Notes: a model not told the origin generated them from the letters alone. 64,000 bases of DNA from Corynebacterium provencense (GCA_900049755.1 LT160592.1:471836-535835); one strand, 5' to 3'; shown: positions 17,677 through 27,777, counted from the first letter of the stretch. Program-made: numbers and translations.

Positions 17677-19187
17677 CCGTGCACCCCTGCAGCCCGGGCC
17701 GTGGACCCGGTCGTCCTCCCCGCACCGCGACCGTCGTCGGCTCCGGCCCCAACGGACTGGCCGCCGCACTCGTGCTCGCCCGGTCAGGAGTGGAGGTCAC
17801 CGTCGTCGAGGCCGCCTCCGGTGCAGGAGGAGGCCTGCGCAGCTCCACGGACAGTTCCGGCGTCCTCCACGACCGGTGTGCCACCACATTCCCCCTGGCA
17901 CAGCCGTCACCGTTCCTCCGGCTCTTCGGTCCTTCCCTCACCGGCCGGGGACTCCGGTTCGCCACCGCACCGCTCGACGCCGTCCATGTCCTCGACAACC
18001 GGCGAAGTGCCGCCCTGCACACCTCGGTGGCGCAGACGGCGTCCGGACTGCCGGGGCGCGACGGGGCGGTCTGGAAGGCCACCTTCGGCCCGCTCGCGGA
18101 GAGAGCGGGCACGGTCACCGGGGAGTTCCTCCGACCGGTGGTCCATCTGCCCCGTCATCCCCCGGTCTTCGTCGGCTTCGGTGTGCAGGCAGGTCTCCCT
18201 GCGACCCTGTCCGCCCGCCGGTTCCGCTCCCCCGAGGCCCGCGCCCTGTTCACCGGCGTCGCCGCGCACGCCTTCACCCCGCTGGACATGCCGGCGTCCT
18301 CGGCCGCAGGCATGATGCTCACCGTCGCCGGACACTCGGCCGGCTGGCCGGTCGCCGTCGGAGGGTCACAGACCGTCGCAGACGCCCTCGTCCGTCAGCT
18401 GCGGGCACTGGGCGGAACCGTGGTCACGGACACCCCGGTCACCGACCTCGGCCAGGTGGCCGACGCCGACATTGTCATGCTGGACACTTCCCCGGAGGCG
18501 GCGGCGAAGATCCTCGGCGACCGGCTGCCCGGCCATGTCGCCCGCACCTGGCGGAGGTTCCGGCGCGGCCCGGCCGTCGCCGTCGTCAACTGTGTCGTCG
18601 AGGGTGGTGTGCCGTGGAGCGGCCACCCGGCCGAAACCGCCGGACAGGCCGTCACCGTCCACCTCGGGGGGACCGCGGAACAGGTCGCCGTCGCCGAACG
18701 CGAGTGCTGGTCAGGTCGACTGCCGGAACACCCGTTCACCCTCGTCGGACAGCCGTGGCTGGCCGACCCGTCCCGAAGCGTGGTCCGCGACGGTCGTGCG
18801 CTCCACCCGGTGTGGGCCTACTCCCACGTCCCCGCAGGGTGGGAGGGTACTCCCCGGCAGACTTTCGACCTGGTGACCGAACAGATCGAACGGGCGGCGC
18901 CGGGATTCCGTGACCGTGTCACCGCCTGGACCGCCTCTCCCCCGTCGGCGGTCGCGTCCCACAACCCCAACAACGCCGACGGCGACATCGCCGGCGGAGC
19001 CTCCCACCTGCCTCAGCTGGTCGCCCGCCCCCGGCTGCTGCACCCCTACGACACCGGCGTGCCGGGGGTGTACCTCTGCTCGTCCTCGACCGCCCCCGGC
19101 GGTGGGGTGCACTTCATGTGCGGCATGAACGCCGCGGAACGCGCACTGCGCGGCCCCGTCAGTGGGCGAAGTGCCGCTCACCGGTGA
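17673..19187 (+). CDS. Phytoene-dehydrogenase-like FAD/NAD(P) oxidoreductase
   Basis: 504 aa from the ATG that overlaps the TetR stop. A Rossmann fold FAD site occupies the N-terminus: [27 protein letters not shown], followed by [12 protein letters not shown]. The C-terminal CRTI-type FAD segment is [20 protein letters not shown] with [11 protein letters not shown]. Homologues are annotated as phytoene desaturase-like oxidoreductases and their substrates are mostly unknown. Coupling to the TetR gene suggests a role in lipid or acyl metabolism, but I assign no substrate. The 3' end overlaps the convergent purH by 29 bp. Confidence 0.88.
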   Translation: MTVHPCSPGRGPGRPPRTATVVGSGPNGLAAALVLARSGVEVTVVEAASGAGGGLRSSTDSSGVLHDRCATTFPLAQPSPFLRLFGPSLTGRGLRFATAPLDAVHVLDNRRSAALHTSVAQTASGLPGRDGAVWKATFGPLAERAGTVTGEFLRPVVHLPRHPPVFVGFGVQAGLPATLSARRFRSPEARALFTGVAAHAFTPLDMPASSAAGMMLTVAGHSAGWPVAVGGSQTVADALVRQLRALGGTVVTDTPVTDLGQVADADIVMLDTSPEAAAKILGDRLPGHVARTWRRFRRGPAVAVVNCVVEGGVPWSGHPAETAGQAVTVHLGGTAEQVAVAERECWSGRLPEHPFTLVGQPWLADPSRSVVRDGRALHPVWAYSHVPAGWEGTPRQTFDLVTEQIERAAPGFRDRVTAWTASPPSAVASHNPNNADGDIAGGASHLPQLVARPRLLHPYDTGVPGVYLCSSSTAPGGGVHFMCGMNAAERALRGPVSGRSAAHR

Positions 19188-20766
19188 GGTACATGGTGAC
19201 GCCGGCCTTGACCGCGGCGTCGATGACCTCCTGGTCACGCACCGACCCGCCGGGCTGGACGACAGCCTTCACACCCGCCTGCGCGAGCGCCTCGAAACCG
19301 TCCGCGAAGGGGAAGAAGGCGTCGGACGCCGCGACCGCGCCCTCGGAGCGCTTCTCGTCCCCGGCCAGGGTGTTGGCCCGCTCGACGGCGATCTTCGCGG
19401 AATCCACCCGGTTGACCTGACCCATGCCCACCCCGACAGTGGCCCCGTCCTTCGCGAGCAGGATCGCATTCGACTTCACCGCACGCACGGTACGCCAGGC
19501 GAACTCCAGGTCCGCCAACGTCGCCTCGTCGGCGGCCTCACCGGCGGCGAGGGTCCAGTTCGACGGATCGTCGCCGGCAGCGTCGACCAGGTCGGTCTCC
19601 TGGACGAGCAGGCCTCCGGACACCTGCCTGTGGTCCAGAGACCCTTCGCGCACCGGGGCGTCGGTGCGCAGGATCCTGATGTTCTTCTTCCTGCTCAGCA
19701 CCTCCACAGCCCCGTCCTCGTAGTCCGGTGCCACGATGACCTCGGTGAAGATTCCCGCGACCTGCTCCGCCATCTCCACGGAGACCGGACGGTTGACGGC
19801 GATGACTCCGCCGTACGCGGACACGGGGTCACAGGCGTGGGCTGCCCGGTGGGCGGCGGCGACATCCGCGGCGACGGCGATCCCGCAGGGGTTCGCGTGC
19901 TTGATGATCGCCACACAGGGGTCCCGGTGGTCCCAGGCGGCACGCCAGGCGGCGTCCGCGTCCGTGTAGTTGTTGTAGCTCATCGCCTTGCCGTGGAACT
20001 GCTCGGCGTTCGCGAGCCCGCCGGTCTCACCCGGGGTGGTGTACACCGCCGCGGCCTGGTGGGGATTCTCGCCGTAGCGCAGGGTGTGGGCCCGCTCATG
20101 GACCTCACCGATCCACTCCGGGAACTTCCCGAACTCGCCCTCAGCGGTCTGAGAGGTCAGCCAGGTGGCCACGGCGACATCGTAGGACGCCGTGTGCCGG
20201 AACGCCTGGGTGGCCAGCAGGGTGCGCTCACGACGCGTGTACCCGCCGGCCCCGGCCGCGGCAAGGACGTTGGCGTACTCCGCAGGGTCGGTCACGACCG
20301 CGACCGAGGGGTGGTTCTTCGCCGCGGCACGGACCATCGACGGTCCTCCGATGTCGATCTGCTCGACACAGGCGTCGAAGTCCGCACCGGAGGCGACCGT
20401 CTCCGTGAACGGGTAGAGGTTGACGACGACAAGGTCGAACGGCTCCACACCCAGTTCCTTCAGCTGCGCGAGGTGCTCGGGCTTGCGGGTGTCAGCGAGG
20501 ATTCCCGCGTGGACGCGCGGGTGGAGGGTCTTGACCCTGCCTTCCAGACACTCGGGGAATCCGGTGAGCTCCTCGACCGGGGTCACCGGCACACCGGCGT
20601 CCGCGATGCGCGCGGCCGTGGATCCGGTGGAGACGATCTGCACCCCCGCTGCGTGAAGTCCTCTGGCGAGATCCTCCAGGCCTGTCTTGTCGTAGACGCT
20701 GACCAGGGCCCTTCTGATCGGTCGGCGTCCGGCGTCCTGCCCGGGGTCGGTGGTGTTGTCAGTCAT
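19159..20766 (-). CDS. purH: Bifunctional AICAR formyltransferase / IMP cyclohydrolase
   Basis: 535 aa from ATG 20766; this start overlaps the purN stop by 8 bp. The N-terminal MGS-like cyclohydrolase domain shows [30 protein letters not shown] and [15 protein letters not shown]. The AICAR transformylase part contains the KHANPCGIA signature, with [20 protein letters not shown] and the final RHFAH. It catalyses the last two steps of purine synthesis, AICAR to IMP. It forms an operon with purN. Confidence 0.96.
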   Translation of the reverse strand: MTDNTTDPGQDAGRRPIRRALVSVYDKTGLEDLARGLHAAGVQIVSTGSTAARIADAGVPVTPVEELTGFPECLEGRVKTLHPRVHAGILADTRKPEHLAQLKELGVEPFDLVVVNLYPFTETVASGADFDACVEQIDIGGPSMVRAAAKNHPSVAVVTDPAEYANVLAAAGAGGYTRRERTLLATQAFRHTASYDVAVATWLTSQTAEGEFGKFPEWIGEVHERAHTLRYGENPHQAAAVYTTPGETGGLANAEQFHGKAMSYNNYTDADAAWRAAWDHRDPCVAIIKHANPCGIAVAADVAAAHRAAHACDPVSAYGGVIAVNRPVSVEMAEQVAGIFTEVIVAPDYEDGAVEVLSRKKNIRILRTDAPVREGSLDHRQVSGGLLVQETDLVDAAGDDPSNWTLAAGEAADEATLADLEFAWRTVRAVKSNAILLAKDGATVGVGMGQVNRVDSAKIAVERANTLAGDEKRSEGAVAASDAFFPFADGFEALAQAGVKAVVQPGGSVRDQEVIDAAVKAGVTMYLTGERHFAH

Positions 20767-21469
20767 TGATCCAGACCTTTCGTCCGTCGATGGTGTAGCC
20801 GTGTCGGGCCGTACGGTGCAGGACGTCAACGATCAGCTGCCGTTCCACCGTCTTGATCCGTTCGTGGAGGGTCGCCCGAGTGTCGGTACGCAGCACAGGT
20901 ACGGGCTGCTGCGCGATGATCGGTCCGGTGTCCACCCCGTCGTCGACGAGGTGCACGGTGGATCCGGTGAGTGTGACCCCGTAGGCGAGTGCCTCTTCCA
21001 CGGCATGGGCCCCCGGGAACGCCGGAAGCAGTGCGGGGTGGGTGTTGATGATCCTCCCCCGGAACCGGTCGATGAACTCTGACCCGAGAATGCGCATGAA
21101 ACCGGCGCTGACGATGATGTCAGGCCGGCGGGACGCAGTCTCCCCGGCGAGACGCCGGTTCCAGGCGTCACGGTCGACCGTGGCGGTACCCGCCCGGCCG
21201 CTCCGGCCACGCAGTCCGGACTGTCCGGACGGGTCGAAAGCCACCAGGAATGTGTCGAGACCGGCCTGTTCCGCCCGCCGGAGGGCCCGGCAGGGGCGGT
21301 CTGCGCCGACCGCGACGATCTCGACGGAGTCGTCGAGACGGTCGATCATCGACTGGAGCAGTGTGCCCTCACCGGAGGTCAGGACGACCAGCCGCAGGGG
21401 CCTGCCCGAGGCGGGCGGCACGTGTGTCTGTGACTCTTCCGTCGTCTCCGGGGGTGTGGACTCACTCAC
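20759..21469 (-). CDS. purN: Phosphoribosylglycinamide formyltransferase
   Basis: 236 aa. GART motifs: [18 protein letters not shown] at the N-terminus (phosphate loop), SAGFMRILG, and [15 protein letters not shown] carrying the catalytic Asn and His, followed by [15 protein letters not shown] with the catalytic Asp. It transfers the formyl group from 10-formyl-THF to GAR. A 15-residue insertion rich in Ser/Arg/Gly occurs in the middle ([15 protein letters not shown]). GTG start with AGGGGA upstream and a TAGAGT -10 element close by. Confidence 0.95.
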   Translation of the reverse strand: MSESTPPETTEESQTHVPPASGRPLRLVVLTSGEGTLLQSMIDRLDDSVEIVAVGADRPCRALRRAEQAGLDTFLVAFDPSGQSGLRGRSGRAGTATVDRDAWNRRLAGETASRRPDIIVSAGFMRILGSEFIDRFRGRIINTHPALLPAFPGAHAVEEALAYGVTLTGSTVHLVDDGVDTGPIIAQQPVPVLRTDTRATLHERIKTVERQLIVDVLHRTARHGYTIDGRKVWIND

Positions 21470-21530
21470 GTTCCCCTACTCTACGGCGTGCAGCAGTACA
21501 CCGGACCGTCAGGGCACACTGACAGCAGGT

Positions 21531-22961
21531 TCACCGGCCCGTCGCGGCCCCGCCGGCCCCACCGTCCTCGCCGTCCTCGCCGGATTCCCCGGCCTCACCG
21601 GCACCCCCGTCACCGTCCGAGACGTCCCCGGTGTCGCCTGCCTTCCCGGGTGCGTCGGTGCCTCCGGCCCGGCCGTCGGCCGATCCGCCGGACTCCGGCA
21701 CCTCGTCCCCGGCAGACTCCGTGACCTTCCTCCCTTTCAGGGTCACCCATCCGAACACCACCAGGGACGGCAGCAGCAGCCACAGCAGGAACAGCAGAGG
21801 TGCCAGCCACAGCAGGGGTCCGGTCGAACCGTAGTACCCCAGGTCGCCGCCCGCGACCCAGGACAGCACAGTTCCGGCGACCGAAGCGCAGATCCCCGCA
21901 CCGACGGCGGTGAACAGCGGAGACTCGATGAACCGGCGGCCGGCGAACCACCGGTAGACGGTGACGGCGGAGAGGACAGCGGGCACGATCAGAAGCACCG
22001 GGCCCAGCGGGACAGGGTCGTTGGGCACCGCCGCGAGGACCGGCAGCGGCGGCAGAGTCGTGTTCGTCACCGCGAACAGCGAGGTACTCCCCTCCCCGAT
22101 GTGCATTTCCCCGCCCATGAGCACCGACGCGCCCCCCACTGCAAGGTTAGGGAAGTAGAGGATGCTCAGGACGGTGAGGCCGAGGACGCCACCGAACCCG
22201 CCGGCGATGTCGTAGGCCCTCCCCACCGCCGTATGGTTGACGAGGAGCCCGACGCCCACAGCCACGGCGCCGGCGGCGACCATGACCGTGACAAATCGAC
22301 CCGCCAGCATCGCGGACTCGACCGGCCACGTCGGCAGCCCGCGCCGCAGCAGAAGTGCACGCCAGATCTTCGGCCCCAGCCCTGCACCGACAGCTCCTGC
22401 ATTGACCAGCACCGTCGTGACCAGCGCGTGGAAGAGGTTGGGCGGGGCAACATCGAATACATGGGAAGCGTCCCAGACCATCAGCCACGCGATGACGGTG
22501 AGCACGGCGGGGATCCCCACGCCCAGGGCTGCCAGCGTCCGTATGCCCCGCACCGTCACCGTCGACCCGCAGGCGGACCGTATCCGACGGGAGTGGGCGT
22601 AGAGGACCACCACGGCGGGCAGCAGCGGCACCACCCCCAGATCAGCTCCGCTGACCGTCAACGGCGCCAGGTTGGCCACCAGCCACAGTGAACCGATGTA
22701 CGCCGGGACCGCCCTGAACGTCGTGCCCACGGCCAGGATGACGGCCACCGCGACAGCCAGGGCGACAGTCACGCCGTGGTTGGCGAGAAGTCCGGGGGCG
22801 AACCGACGGATGTGGGGACCCCAGACCTCGGTGAAGGTGTTCCACCTGCCGGTGCGTGACGCGGCGGGACGGGACGCCTGTGCCGAACCGACACGGCCGC
22901 GCAGTTCGCTGCCGTGTGCGCCGTCGACAAAGGCCGCCGCACTGTCCCTGGCACGGTCCAT
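21531..22961 (-). CDS. DUF6350 multi-pass membrane protein (PerM-like)
   Basis: About 476 aa from the ATG at 22961 (GGGGACCGTGCC upstream). It has about ten hydrophobic segments, e.g. NHGVTVALAVAVAVILAV and SADLG-type loops, and a C-terminal hydrophilic tail rich in Gly, Asp and Glu. Its position directly upstream of purN-purH equals Rv0955 (PerM), a mycobacterial division-related membrane protein, so the family link rests on synteny and topology. The frame stays open to a TTG at 23138, but the first residues of that longer version are encoded by the artefact-like junction sequence, so I use the internal start. Confidence 0.72.
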   Translation of the reverse strand: MDRARDSAAAFVDGAHGSELRGRVGSAQASRPAASRTGRWNTFTEVWGPHIRRFAPGLLANHGVTVALAVAVAVILAVGTTFRAVPAYIGSLWLVANLAPLTVSGADLGVVPLLPAVVVLYAHSRRIRSACGSTVTVRGIRTLAALGVGIPAVLTVIAWLMVWDASHVFDVAPPNLFHALVTTVLVNAGAVGAGLGPKIWRALLLRRGLPTWPVESAMLAGRFVTVMVAAGAVAVGVGLLVNHTAVGRAYDIAGGFGGVLGLTVLSILYFPNLAVGGASVLMGGEMHIGEGSTSLFAVTNTTLPPLPVLAAVPNDPVPLGPVLLIVPAVLSAVTVYRWFAGRRFIESPLFTAVGAGICASVAGTVLSWVAGGDLGYYGSTGPLLWLAPLLFLLWLLLPSLVVFGWVTLKGRKVTESAGDEVPESGGSADGRAGGTDAPGKAGDTGDVSDGDGGAGEAGESGEDGEDGGAGGAATGR

Positions 22962-23446
22962 GGCACGGTCCCCGCCGTTGCCCCTGCCGCTGTCACCACT
23001 GTTGTGCTCCGGAGGTTGGTGACGCTCCAGTCTCCGGAAACCGGCGGGCGTGGCCGGTGTGCCGGAGCCGGATGACCCGGCCCGTCGGCGCCGGTCCTCC
23101 GGCCTTTTCACATCTTCTAAGAGCGTTTCGCGAGGCAAGGACTGTCTCGTATACGCATCTAGATGTGTATAGGAGACAACTCACTGTTCACCTGTCCTAT
23201 TGTGCATGCTGACCGGTCCGGGACGTCTGCAGCGGGTACCGCGTGTCCCCTTACGGGTACCGTTGCCTGCACCCCCGGTCCGATACCGAAACGTGACTTT
23301 TTTCCGGGGACGGGTTGCCTCCGGGCCCCCGTCCGGTTACAGTTCATCTTCGTCAGATAACGATCCGGTCACGAAATGGTGGTCGGAATGTCACAGGACG
23401 CAGGGTGGACGGCCCTGGATCAACAGTTACGGAGACAGTGCAGACG
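22962..23446. other. Intergenic region between perM-like and M23 genes, containing a library junction
   Basis: 485 bp. The left part may include an N-terminal extension of the perM-like gene. The stretch 23114-23179 appears to be non-genomic in origin (see its own entry). From 23180 to the M23 start the sequence looks like a normal corynebacterial promoter region, with an AT-rich block around 23338-23370, but no promoter is assigned with confidence. Confidence 0.5.
23114..23179. other. Nextera mate-pair-type junction with a near-copy of the fruR leader
   Basis: CTGTCTCGTATACGCATCT (23142-23160) is followed directly by AGATGTGTATAGGAGACAA (23161-23179). These are the two 19-nt Tn5 mosaic ends in the head-to-head order used as the Nextera mate-pair circularisation adaptor, each with two mismatches. 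The 28 nt before them (23114-23141) match 27919-27946, the leader of fruR, at 25 of 28 positions, 4.8 kb away. Nothing biological is expected to produce this; it is best read as leftover library sequence bridging a gap. Confidence 0.85.
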
Positions 23447-24175
23447 ATGACTGAAGCGCAACGGCCCGCAGGCCACCGGAAGATGGATACCTCGGCCAAG
23501 CGTCGGATGGCTTTCGCAGCTGTCGCCGTCACCGGAGTCGCCACCGCCGGCGCTGCCGGAGCCGGCGCCGCCACCGTCCAGTCCGCGGAGCAGGGGGACG
23601 CCACCGTCACCCTCGCCGCGGATTCCCGCGTTCTGGCCCAGGGTTCCTCCACGACGCCTTCCCGCGAGTCCGCAGCCCAGATCCTGGCCGTGCCCCCGGT
23701 GCAGAAGATCCAGGATCTCAGCGCCCAGCTGTCGAGCACCCTCGACTTCAACGCCGCCAGAATCGCCTCCGACCTTCTCTCCCGAACCCCGCAGACCGTG
23801 AAGCCGACCGACGGTACCTTCACCTCCGGTTTCGAGGTGCGGTGGGGGACGATGCACAAGGGCATCGATCTCGCTGCCCCTCTGGGTACCCCGATCGTCG
23901 CCGCCCAGGCCGGTGAGGTCATCAGCGCCGGCCCGGCATCCGGATTCGGTAACTGGGTCCGCATCCGTCACGACGACGGCACCATCACCGTCTACGGTCA
24001 CATGCAGACCATCGATGTGACAGTGGGTCAGCAGGTCGTCGCCGGCCAGAAGATCGCCGGAGTCGGGAACCTCGGCTTCTCCACCGGCCCCCACTGCCAC
24101 TTCGAGGTCTACCCCGACGGTGTCAACGCTGTGGACCCGAAGACCTGGCTGGCCGAGCGCGGCGTGGAGGTCTGA
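23447..24175 (+). CDS. Secreted M23-family metallopeptidase
   Basis: 242 aa from the ATG at 23447 (GGAG about 13 nt upstream). A signal segment follows a basic N-terminus (KRRMAFAAVAVTGVATAGAAGAG). The LytM-type domain has the first zinc motif MHKGIDLAAPLGTPI (HxxxD) and the second, GPHCHFEVY (HxH), with the glycine-rich DGTITVYGHM strand. It is predicted to cut peptidoglycan cross-links or stems outside the membrane. The M. tuberculosis homologue Rv0950c sits in the same place between pcrA/uvrD1 and the purN-side genes. Confidence 0.92.
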   Translation: MTEAQRPAGHRKMDTSAKRRMAFAAVAVTGVATAGAAGAGAATVQSAEQGDATVTLAADSRVLAQGSSTTPSRESAAQILAVPPVQKIQDLSAQLSSTLDFNAARIASDLLSRTPQTVKPTDGTFTSGFEVRWGTMHKGIDLAAPLGTPIVAAQAGEVISAGPASGFGNWVRIRHDDGTITVYGHMQTIDVTVGQQVVAGQKIAGVGNLGFSTGPHCHFEVYPDGVNAVDPKTWLAERGVEV

Positions 24176-24272
24176 CCCCCACCCGGACGGGTCTGACCAC
24201 CGGACCCGCGGTCGTCCTCTGCAGTCAGCCCCGTTGCCGTCTGTGACCGACGGACGTTGTGTCGCAGAGTTT

Positions 24273-24308
24273 CAGCGCCGCACCCCGTTCTCGCGGGGTG
24301 CGGCGCTG
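24273..24308. terminator. Bidirectional hairpin terminator between M23 gene and pcrA
   Basis: A perfect 15-bp stem: CAGCGCCGCACCCCG (24273-24287) and its complement (24294-24308) around the loop TTCTCG. It lies between two convergent genes, so it can serve both. No strong T run on either side. Confidence 0.85.
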
Positions 24309-24346
24309 ACGTCGTCCGGGAGTGCCCCGGCACGGTGCGGACCCGC

Positions 24347-27241
24347 TCAGATCTTCTCCATCGGTACTCCGCCGATGAGCATCAGCCTGACCGTTCCGCT
24401 GGCCCCGAAGTCGATCGTGGCAGTGGCACGGACCCCTGAGCCGTCGACGGTCTTCACGGTCCCCAGACCGTACTTGTCGTGGTTGACACGGTCGCCGACA
24501 GCCAGTTCCAGCGGAGTGCCGCCACCCAGCGGTGAGGTCCCCTGACGCCGACGCGTTTTTTCCGTACCGGTTCCCCGTGATGAGGGGGTACCACGGAAAC
24601 CCTGACCGGTGCCGTCCCTTCCCCAGTTTCCGGCAGAGGCCGCTCCGACGCGCAAACCTGTTCCTCCGGAGAAATCCGACCCCCAGGAGGGGACCGGCTC
24701 CTCACGGATCCAGTCGATGAGCTCACCTGGGATCTCGGAGAGGAAACGTGAGGGAGGATTGGTCGTGGGTGTCCCCCAGGCGGACCTGGTCATCGCCCTG
24801 GACAGGTACAGACGTCTGCGGGCCCGTGTGATCCCCACGTAGGCGAGTCTGCGTTCCTCGGACAGTTCTTCCGGGTCGCCGAGGGCACGCTGGTGGGGGA
24901 ACTGGCCGTCCTCCCACCCGGTGAGGAAGACGACGGGGAACTCCAGTCCCTTCGCGGTGTGGAGTGTCATCAGGGTGACCAGGTCCTGTTCCTCTCCCGG
25001 GATCTGGTCCGCATCCGCCACCAGGCTCACCCTCTCGAGGAAGGCCTGCAGACTGCCCGGTTCCGCCTCTCCTTCGGCGAGCACGGCGTCCACCGAGCCG
25101 GCGGTACCGGCAGCCCCGTCACCGTCAGTTCGGTCGCCGGCGTCGGGGACACCTGCGGCGGTGCCCCCGGCACTGTCGGGCATGGCCTCGTATGCGGCGA
25201 GGTTCGCCGCTTCCTGGGAGAACTCATGTCCCACGGAGACCAGTTCATGGAGGTTGTCCAGCCGCGAACCGTCCTGCGGATCGTTCGACTTCTCAAGCTC
25301 CTCCGTGTAACCCGTCCGGTTGAGCACGTCCCTGATCACCGCTCCGAGATCCGGTATTCCCAGTGACGTCCCGTCGGAGGCCTCCATGAGGTGACCGGGG
25401 AGGGCGTCACGCAGCCCGTCCATGAGTTCGAGGAATCCCGCGATCGCGTTACGCCCCCTGCCGCTGAGACCGGGCACCTCGCCGGCAGCGGCGGCACGCA
25501 GACCGTCGGCGAAACTGACGCCCGTGTTCTCGGCGTGGACGCTGACACGGGACAGCGCACGGTCTCCGATACCCCTGCGCGGTGTGTTGATGATTCGGCG
25601 GAGGGCCATGGCGTCCTCCGGATTGTCGAGGGCCTTCAGGTAGGCGACGACATCCCGGATCTCCCGGCGTTCGTAGAACCGGGTACCCCCCACCACCCGG
25701 TAAGGAATTCCTGACCGGATGAGCATGTCCTCGATGACGCGGGAGGCGCTGTTCGTCCGGTACATCACCGCGATGTCACGGTAGGTGGCGTCACCGTCGT
25801 CGACGAGCTGGTCGACGGTCCTGGCGATGAACCGTGCCTCATCATGTTCGTTGTCGGCGACGTAGCCGCCGATGAGCGGCCCGTCGCCGGCATCGGTCCA
25901 CAGTTTCTTCTCCCGGCGTCCCTGGTTGCGCGCGATGACCGCATTCGCCGCCGAGAGGATGTTCTGCGTGGAGCGGTAGTTCTGCTCGAGCATGACCGTC
26001 TCGGCGTGCGGGTAGTCACGCTCGAACTCCTCGATGTTGCGGATCGTCGCACCCCGGAAGGCGTAGATCGACTGGTCGGCGTCACCGACGACACACAGTT
26101 CCCCGGCGTCCTGTCCGTCACCGACGAGCGTGGACACCAGCACGTACTGGGCGTGGTTGGTGTCCTGGTACTCGTCGACGAGGATGTGGCGGAACCGCCG
26201 CCGGTAGTGTTCGGCGACGGCGGGACGGGTCCTCAGTATGGTGACGACCTCGCCGATGAGATCGTCGAAGTCCACCGCATTCGATTCGCGCAGCCGCGAC
26301 TGGTAGTCGCGGTACACCAGCGCTATCTGCTCCCGATGGCGGTTGCTGTCCTCCTGCGCCTCCCGCAGGGCCTCGGCCGGGCCCTGGAGTTCGTTCTTCC
26401 AGTTGGAGATCACGGTCAGAACGCCCCGGGGCGCGAACTCCTTGAGGTCACAGTCATGCTCCTTGAGCACGACCGTGATGAGCCTCTTCTGGTCGTCGGA
26501 GTCGTAGATGGTGAAGTTCGAGTTGAGCCCCTCGACCAGCTGGGCGTTCGCCCGCAGAATCCGGACGCACAGGGAGTGGAAGGTGGAGATCCACATGCGC
26601 TCGGCGACCGGACCCACCAGGTCTGTGACCCGCTCACGCATCTCGGCGGCGGCCTTGTTGGTGAAGGTGATCGCCAGGATCTGCCACGGAGCGACACCGT
26701 GTGCCAGCAGCCAGGCGATGCGCCGGGTCAGCACACTCGTCTTCCCTGAACCGGCCCCGGCGACGATGAGCAGAGGAGAGCCGGTGTGTACGACCGCCGA
26801 CCGCTGAGCGGGATTGAGGCCCCGGAGCAGCAGCTCCTCCCGTGCCGCACCGGGGCGTCCTGCCGGTGCACTTTCCGGGGTGCGGTGGCCGGCGTCCCGG
26901 GGGCCGGCACCGACGTCCGGGGACGACGGCGAAACGTGGAAGGGAGACGCCCGGAAGTCTGTCGCCGGGGCCTCGGGCAGCGGGGCGAGATGCGCGACCG
27001 AGTCCACGAAATCCTCCGCGAAGCTGTCCAGCAGGGCTCCGGCGTCCTCCGGAGGCAGGTCCTCCTCCGGTGGGGGGGCGTCGTAACCGGCGTCCCCGCC
27101 GAAGAGGTCCTCCGGTACGTCTGGCACGGGGATCTGCCCGTCAGCGGAGTGGTCGGACGTGCCCGGATTCACGGTGGGGTGCTCCTCGAAAGTGTCTGTG
27201 GGATCTTCTGTGGGACTGTCTGTCGACAGTGGTCTGTGCAT
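24347..27241 (-). CDS. pcrA: ATP-dependent DNA helicase PcrA/UvrD1
   Basis: 964 aa from ATG 27241. An acidic, Pro-rich N-terminal extension of about 150 residues precedes the SF1A core: LNPAQRSAVVHTGSPLLIVA, Walker A GAGSGKTSVLTRR, ITFTNKAAAEMRERV, DEYQDTN (motif II), VVGDADQSIYAFRGA (III), EQNYRSTQNIL (IV), VTLMTLHTAKGLEFPVV (V) and RRLAYVGITRARRRLYL (VI). A C-terminal Tudor-like segment (RVNHDKYGLGTVKTVDG) binds RNA polymerase in PcrA/UvrD proteins. It functions in repair and in removing proteins from DNA. The long N-terminal extension resembles those of other corynebacterial PcrA proteins. Confidence 0.95.
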   Translation of the reverse strand: MHRPLSTDSPTEDPTDTFEEHPTVNPGTSDHSADGQIPVPDVPEDLFGGDAGYDAPPPEEDLPPEDAGALLDSFAEDFVDSVAHLAPLPEAPATDFRASPFHVSPSSPDVGAGPRDAGHRTPESAPAGRPGAAREELLLRGLNPAQRSAVVHTGSPLLIVAGAGSGKTSVLTRRIAWLLAHGVAPWQILAITFTNKAAAEMRERVTDLVGPVAERMWISTFHSLCVRILRANAQLVEGLNSNFTIYDSDDQKRLITVVLKEHDCDLKEFAPRGVLTVISNWKNELQGPAEALREAQEDSNRHREQIALVYRDYQSRLRESNAVDFDDLIGEVVTILRTRPAVAEHYRRRFRHILVDEYQDTNHAQYVLVSTLVGDGQDAGELCVVGDADQSIYAFRGATIRNIEEFERDYPHAETVMLEQNYRSTQNILSAANAVIARNQGRREKKLWTDAGDGPLIGGYVADNEHDEARFIARTVDQLVDDGDATYRDIAVMYRTNSASRVIEDMLIRSGIPYRVVGGTRFYERREIRDVVAYLKALDNPEDAMALRRIINTPRRGIGDRALSRVSVHAENTGVSFADGLRAAAAGEVPGLSGRGRNAIAGFLELMDGLRDALPGHLMEASDGTSLGIPDLGAVIRDVLNRTGYTEELEKSNDPQDGSRLDNLHELVSVGHEFSQEAANLAAYEAMPDSAGGTAAGVPDAGDRTDGDGAAGTAGSVDAVLAEGEAEPGSLQAFLERVSLVADADQIPGEEQDLVTLMTLHTAKGLEFPVVFLTGWEDGQFPHQRALGDPEELSEERRLAYVGITRARRRLYLSRAMTRSAWGTPTTNPPSRFLSEIPGELIDWIREEPVPSWGSDFSGGTGLRVGAASAGNWGRDGTGQGFRGTPSSRGTGTEKTRRRQGTSPLGGGTPLELAVGDRVNHDKYGLGTVKTVDGSGVRATATIDFGASGTVRLMLIGGVPMEKI

Positions 27242-27388
27242 AGGCTCTGTCCACCCTACAACCCGCCCGGACGTCATTTCCCCGTGCTGGTCACGGGGTC
27301 GGGTGGGGGGGCCGGTCAGAAGCCGGGTGAGGAACGCCAGCAGGCACGGGGCCTTTCGTGAATATCAGTGCATCGTCAGCACCCTGTC

Positions 27389-27416
27389 AGTGACAACGTC
27401 GCGGCAACGCTAGAAT
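27389..27416 (+). promoter_or_regulatory. Promoter of the chorismate mutase gene, probably leaderless
   Basis: GTGACA (27389-27394) and TAGAAT (27411-27416) are separated by 16 bp. The ATG of the gene starts only 8 bp after the -10 box and no ribosome site precedes it, so transcription would start at or next to the start codon. Confidence 0.6.
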
Positions 27417-27424
27417 TACCGGTC

Positions 27425-27763
27425 ATGAGCGACCCCCGGAACGTGGACCCCCGGAACGAGGCGGCGAACGCCTCCGTCAACGAGACCCTGAGCAGCGGCA
27501 CCGATGACCCGCTGTCGGACGCCGAGATCCAGGAGTACCGCCGGGAGATCAACCGGCTCGACCGGTCGATCATAGACGCGGTGAAGCGGCGTTCCGAGAT
27601 CTCCCGGCGCATCGGACAGACCAGGAAAGCCTCCGGCGGGACCAGACTCGTCTACGCGCGCGAGACGGCGATCCTCAACCAGTTCCGTGACGAGCTGGGG
27701 CCCGAGGGTGTGCCGATCGCCAATGCACTGCTGCAGCTGGGTCGGGGTCACCTCGGCAGATAG
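27425..27763 (+). CDS. Chorismate mutase (AroQ type)
   Basis: 112 aa from ATG 27425. After an Asn/Asp-rich N-terminus the AroQ helix pattern is clear: EIQEYRREINRLDRSIIDAVKRRSEISRRIGQTRKASGGTRLVYARE, with the active-site Arg, Lys and Arg/Glu positions, ending LLQLGRGHLGR. This short actinobacterial form converts chorismate to prephenate and is typically stimulated by binding to DAHP synthase. The location next to pcrA matches Rv0948c in M. tuberculosis. Confidence 0.9.
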   Translation: MSDPRNVDPRNEAANASVNETLSSGTDDPLSDAEIQEYRREINRLDRSIIDAVKRRSEISRRIGQTRKASGGTRLVYARETAILNQFRDELGPEGVPIANALLQLGRGHLGR

Positions 27764-27777
27764 TCCCGGCCGGTTCC

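Noticed and set aside
23142..23179. A natural Tn5/IS50 end or a small mobile element
   Set aside because: Mosaic ends directly abut each other with nothing between them and no transposase near; a library adaptor explains this better.
23180..23446. c-di-AMP (ydaO) riboswitch before the M23 peptidase gene
   Set aside because: Such riboswitches precede many actinobacterial cell-wall hydrolase genes, but I could not recognise the conserved core here.
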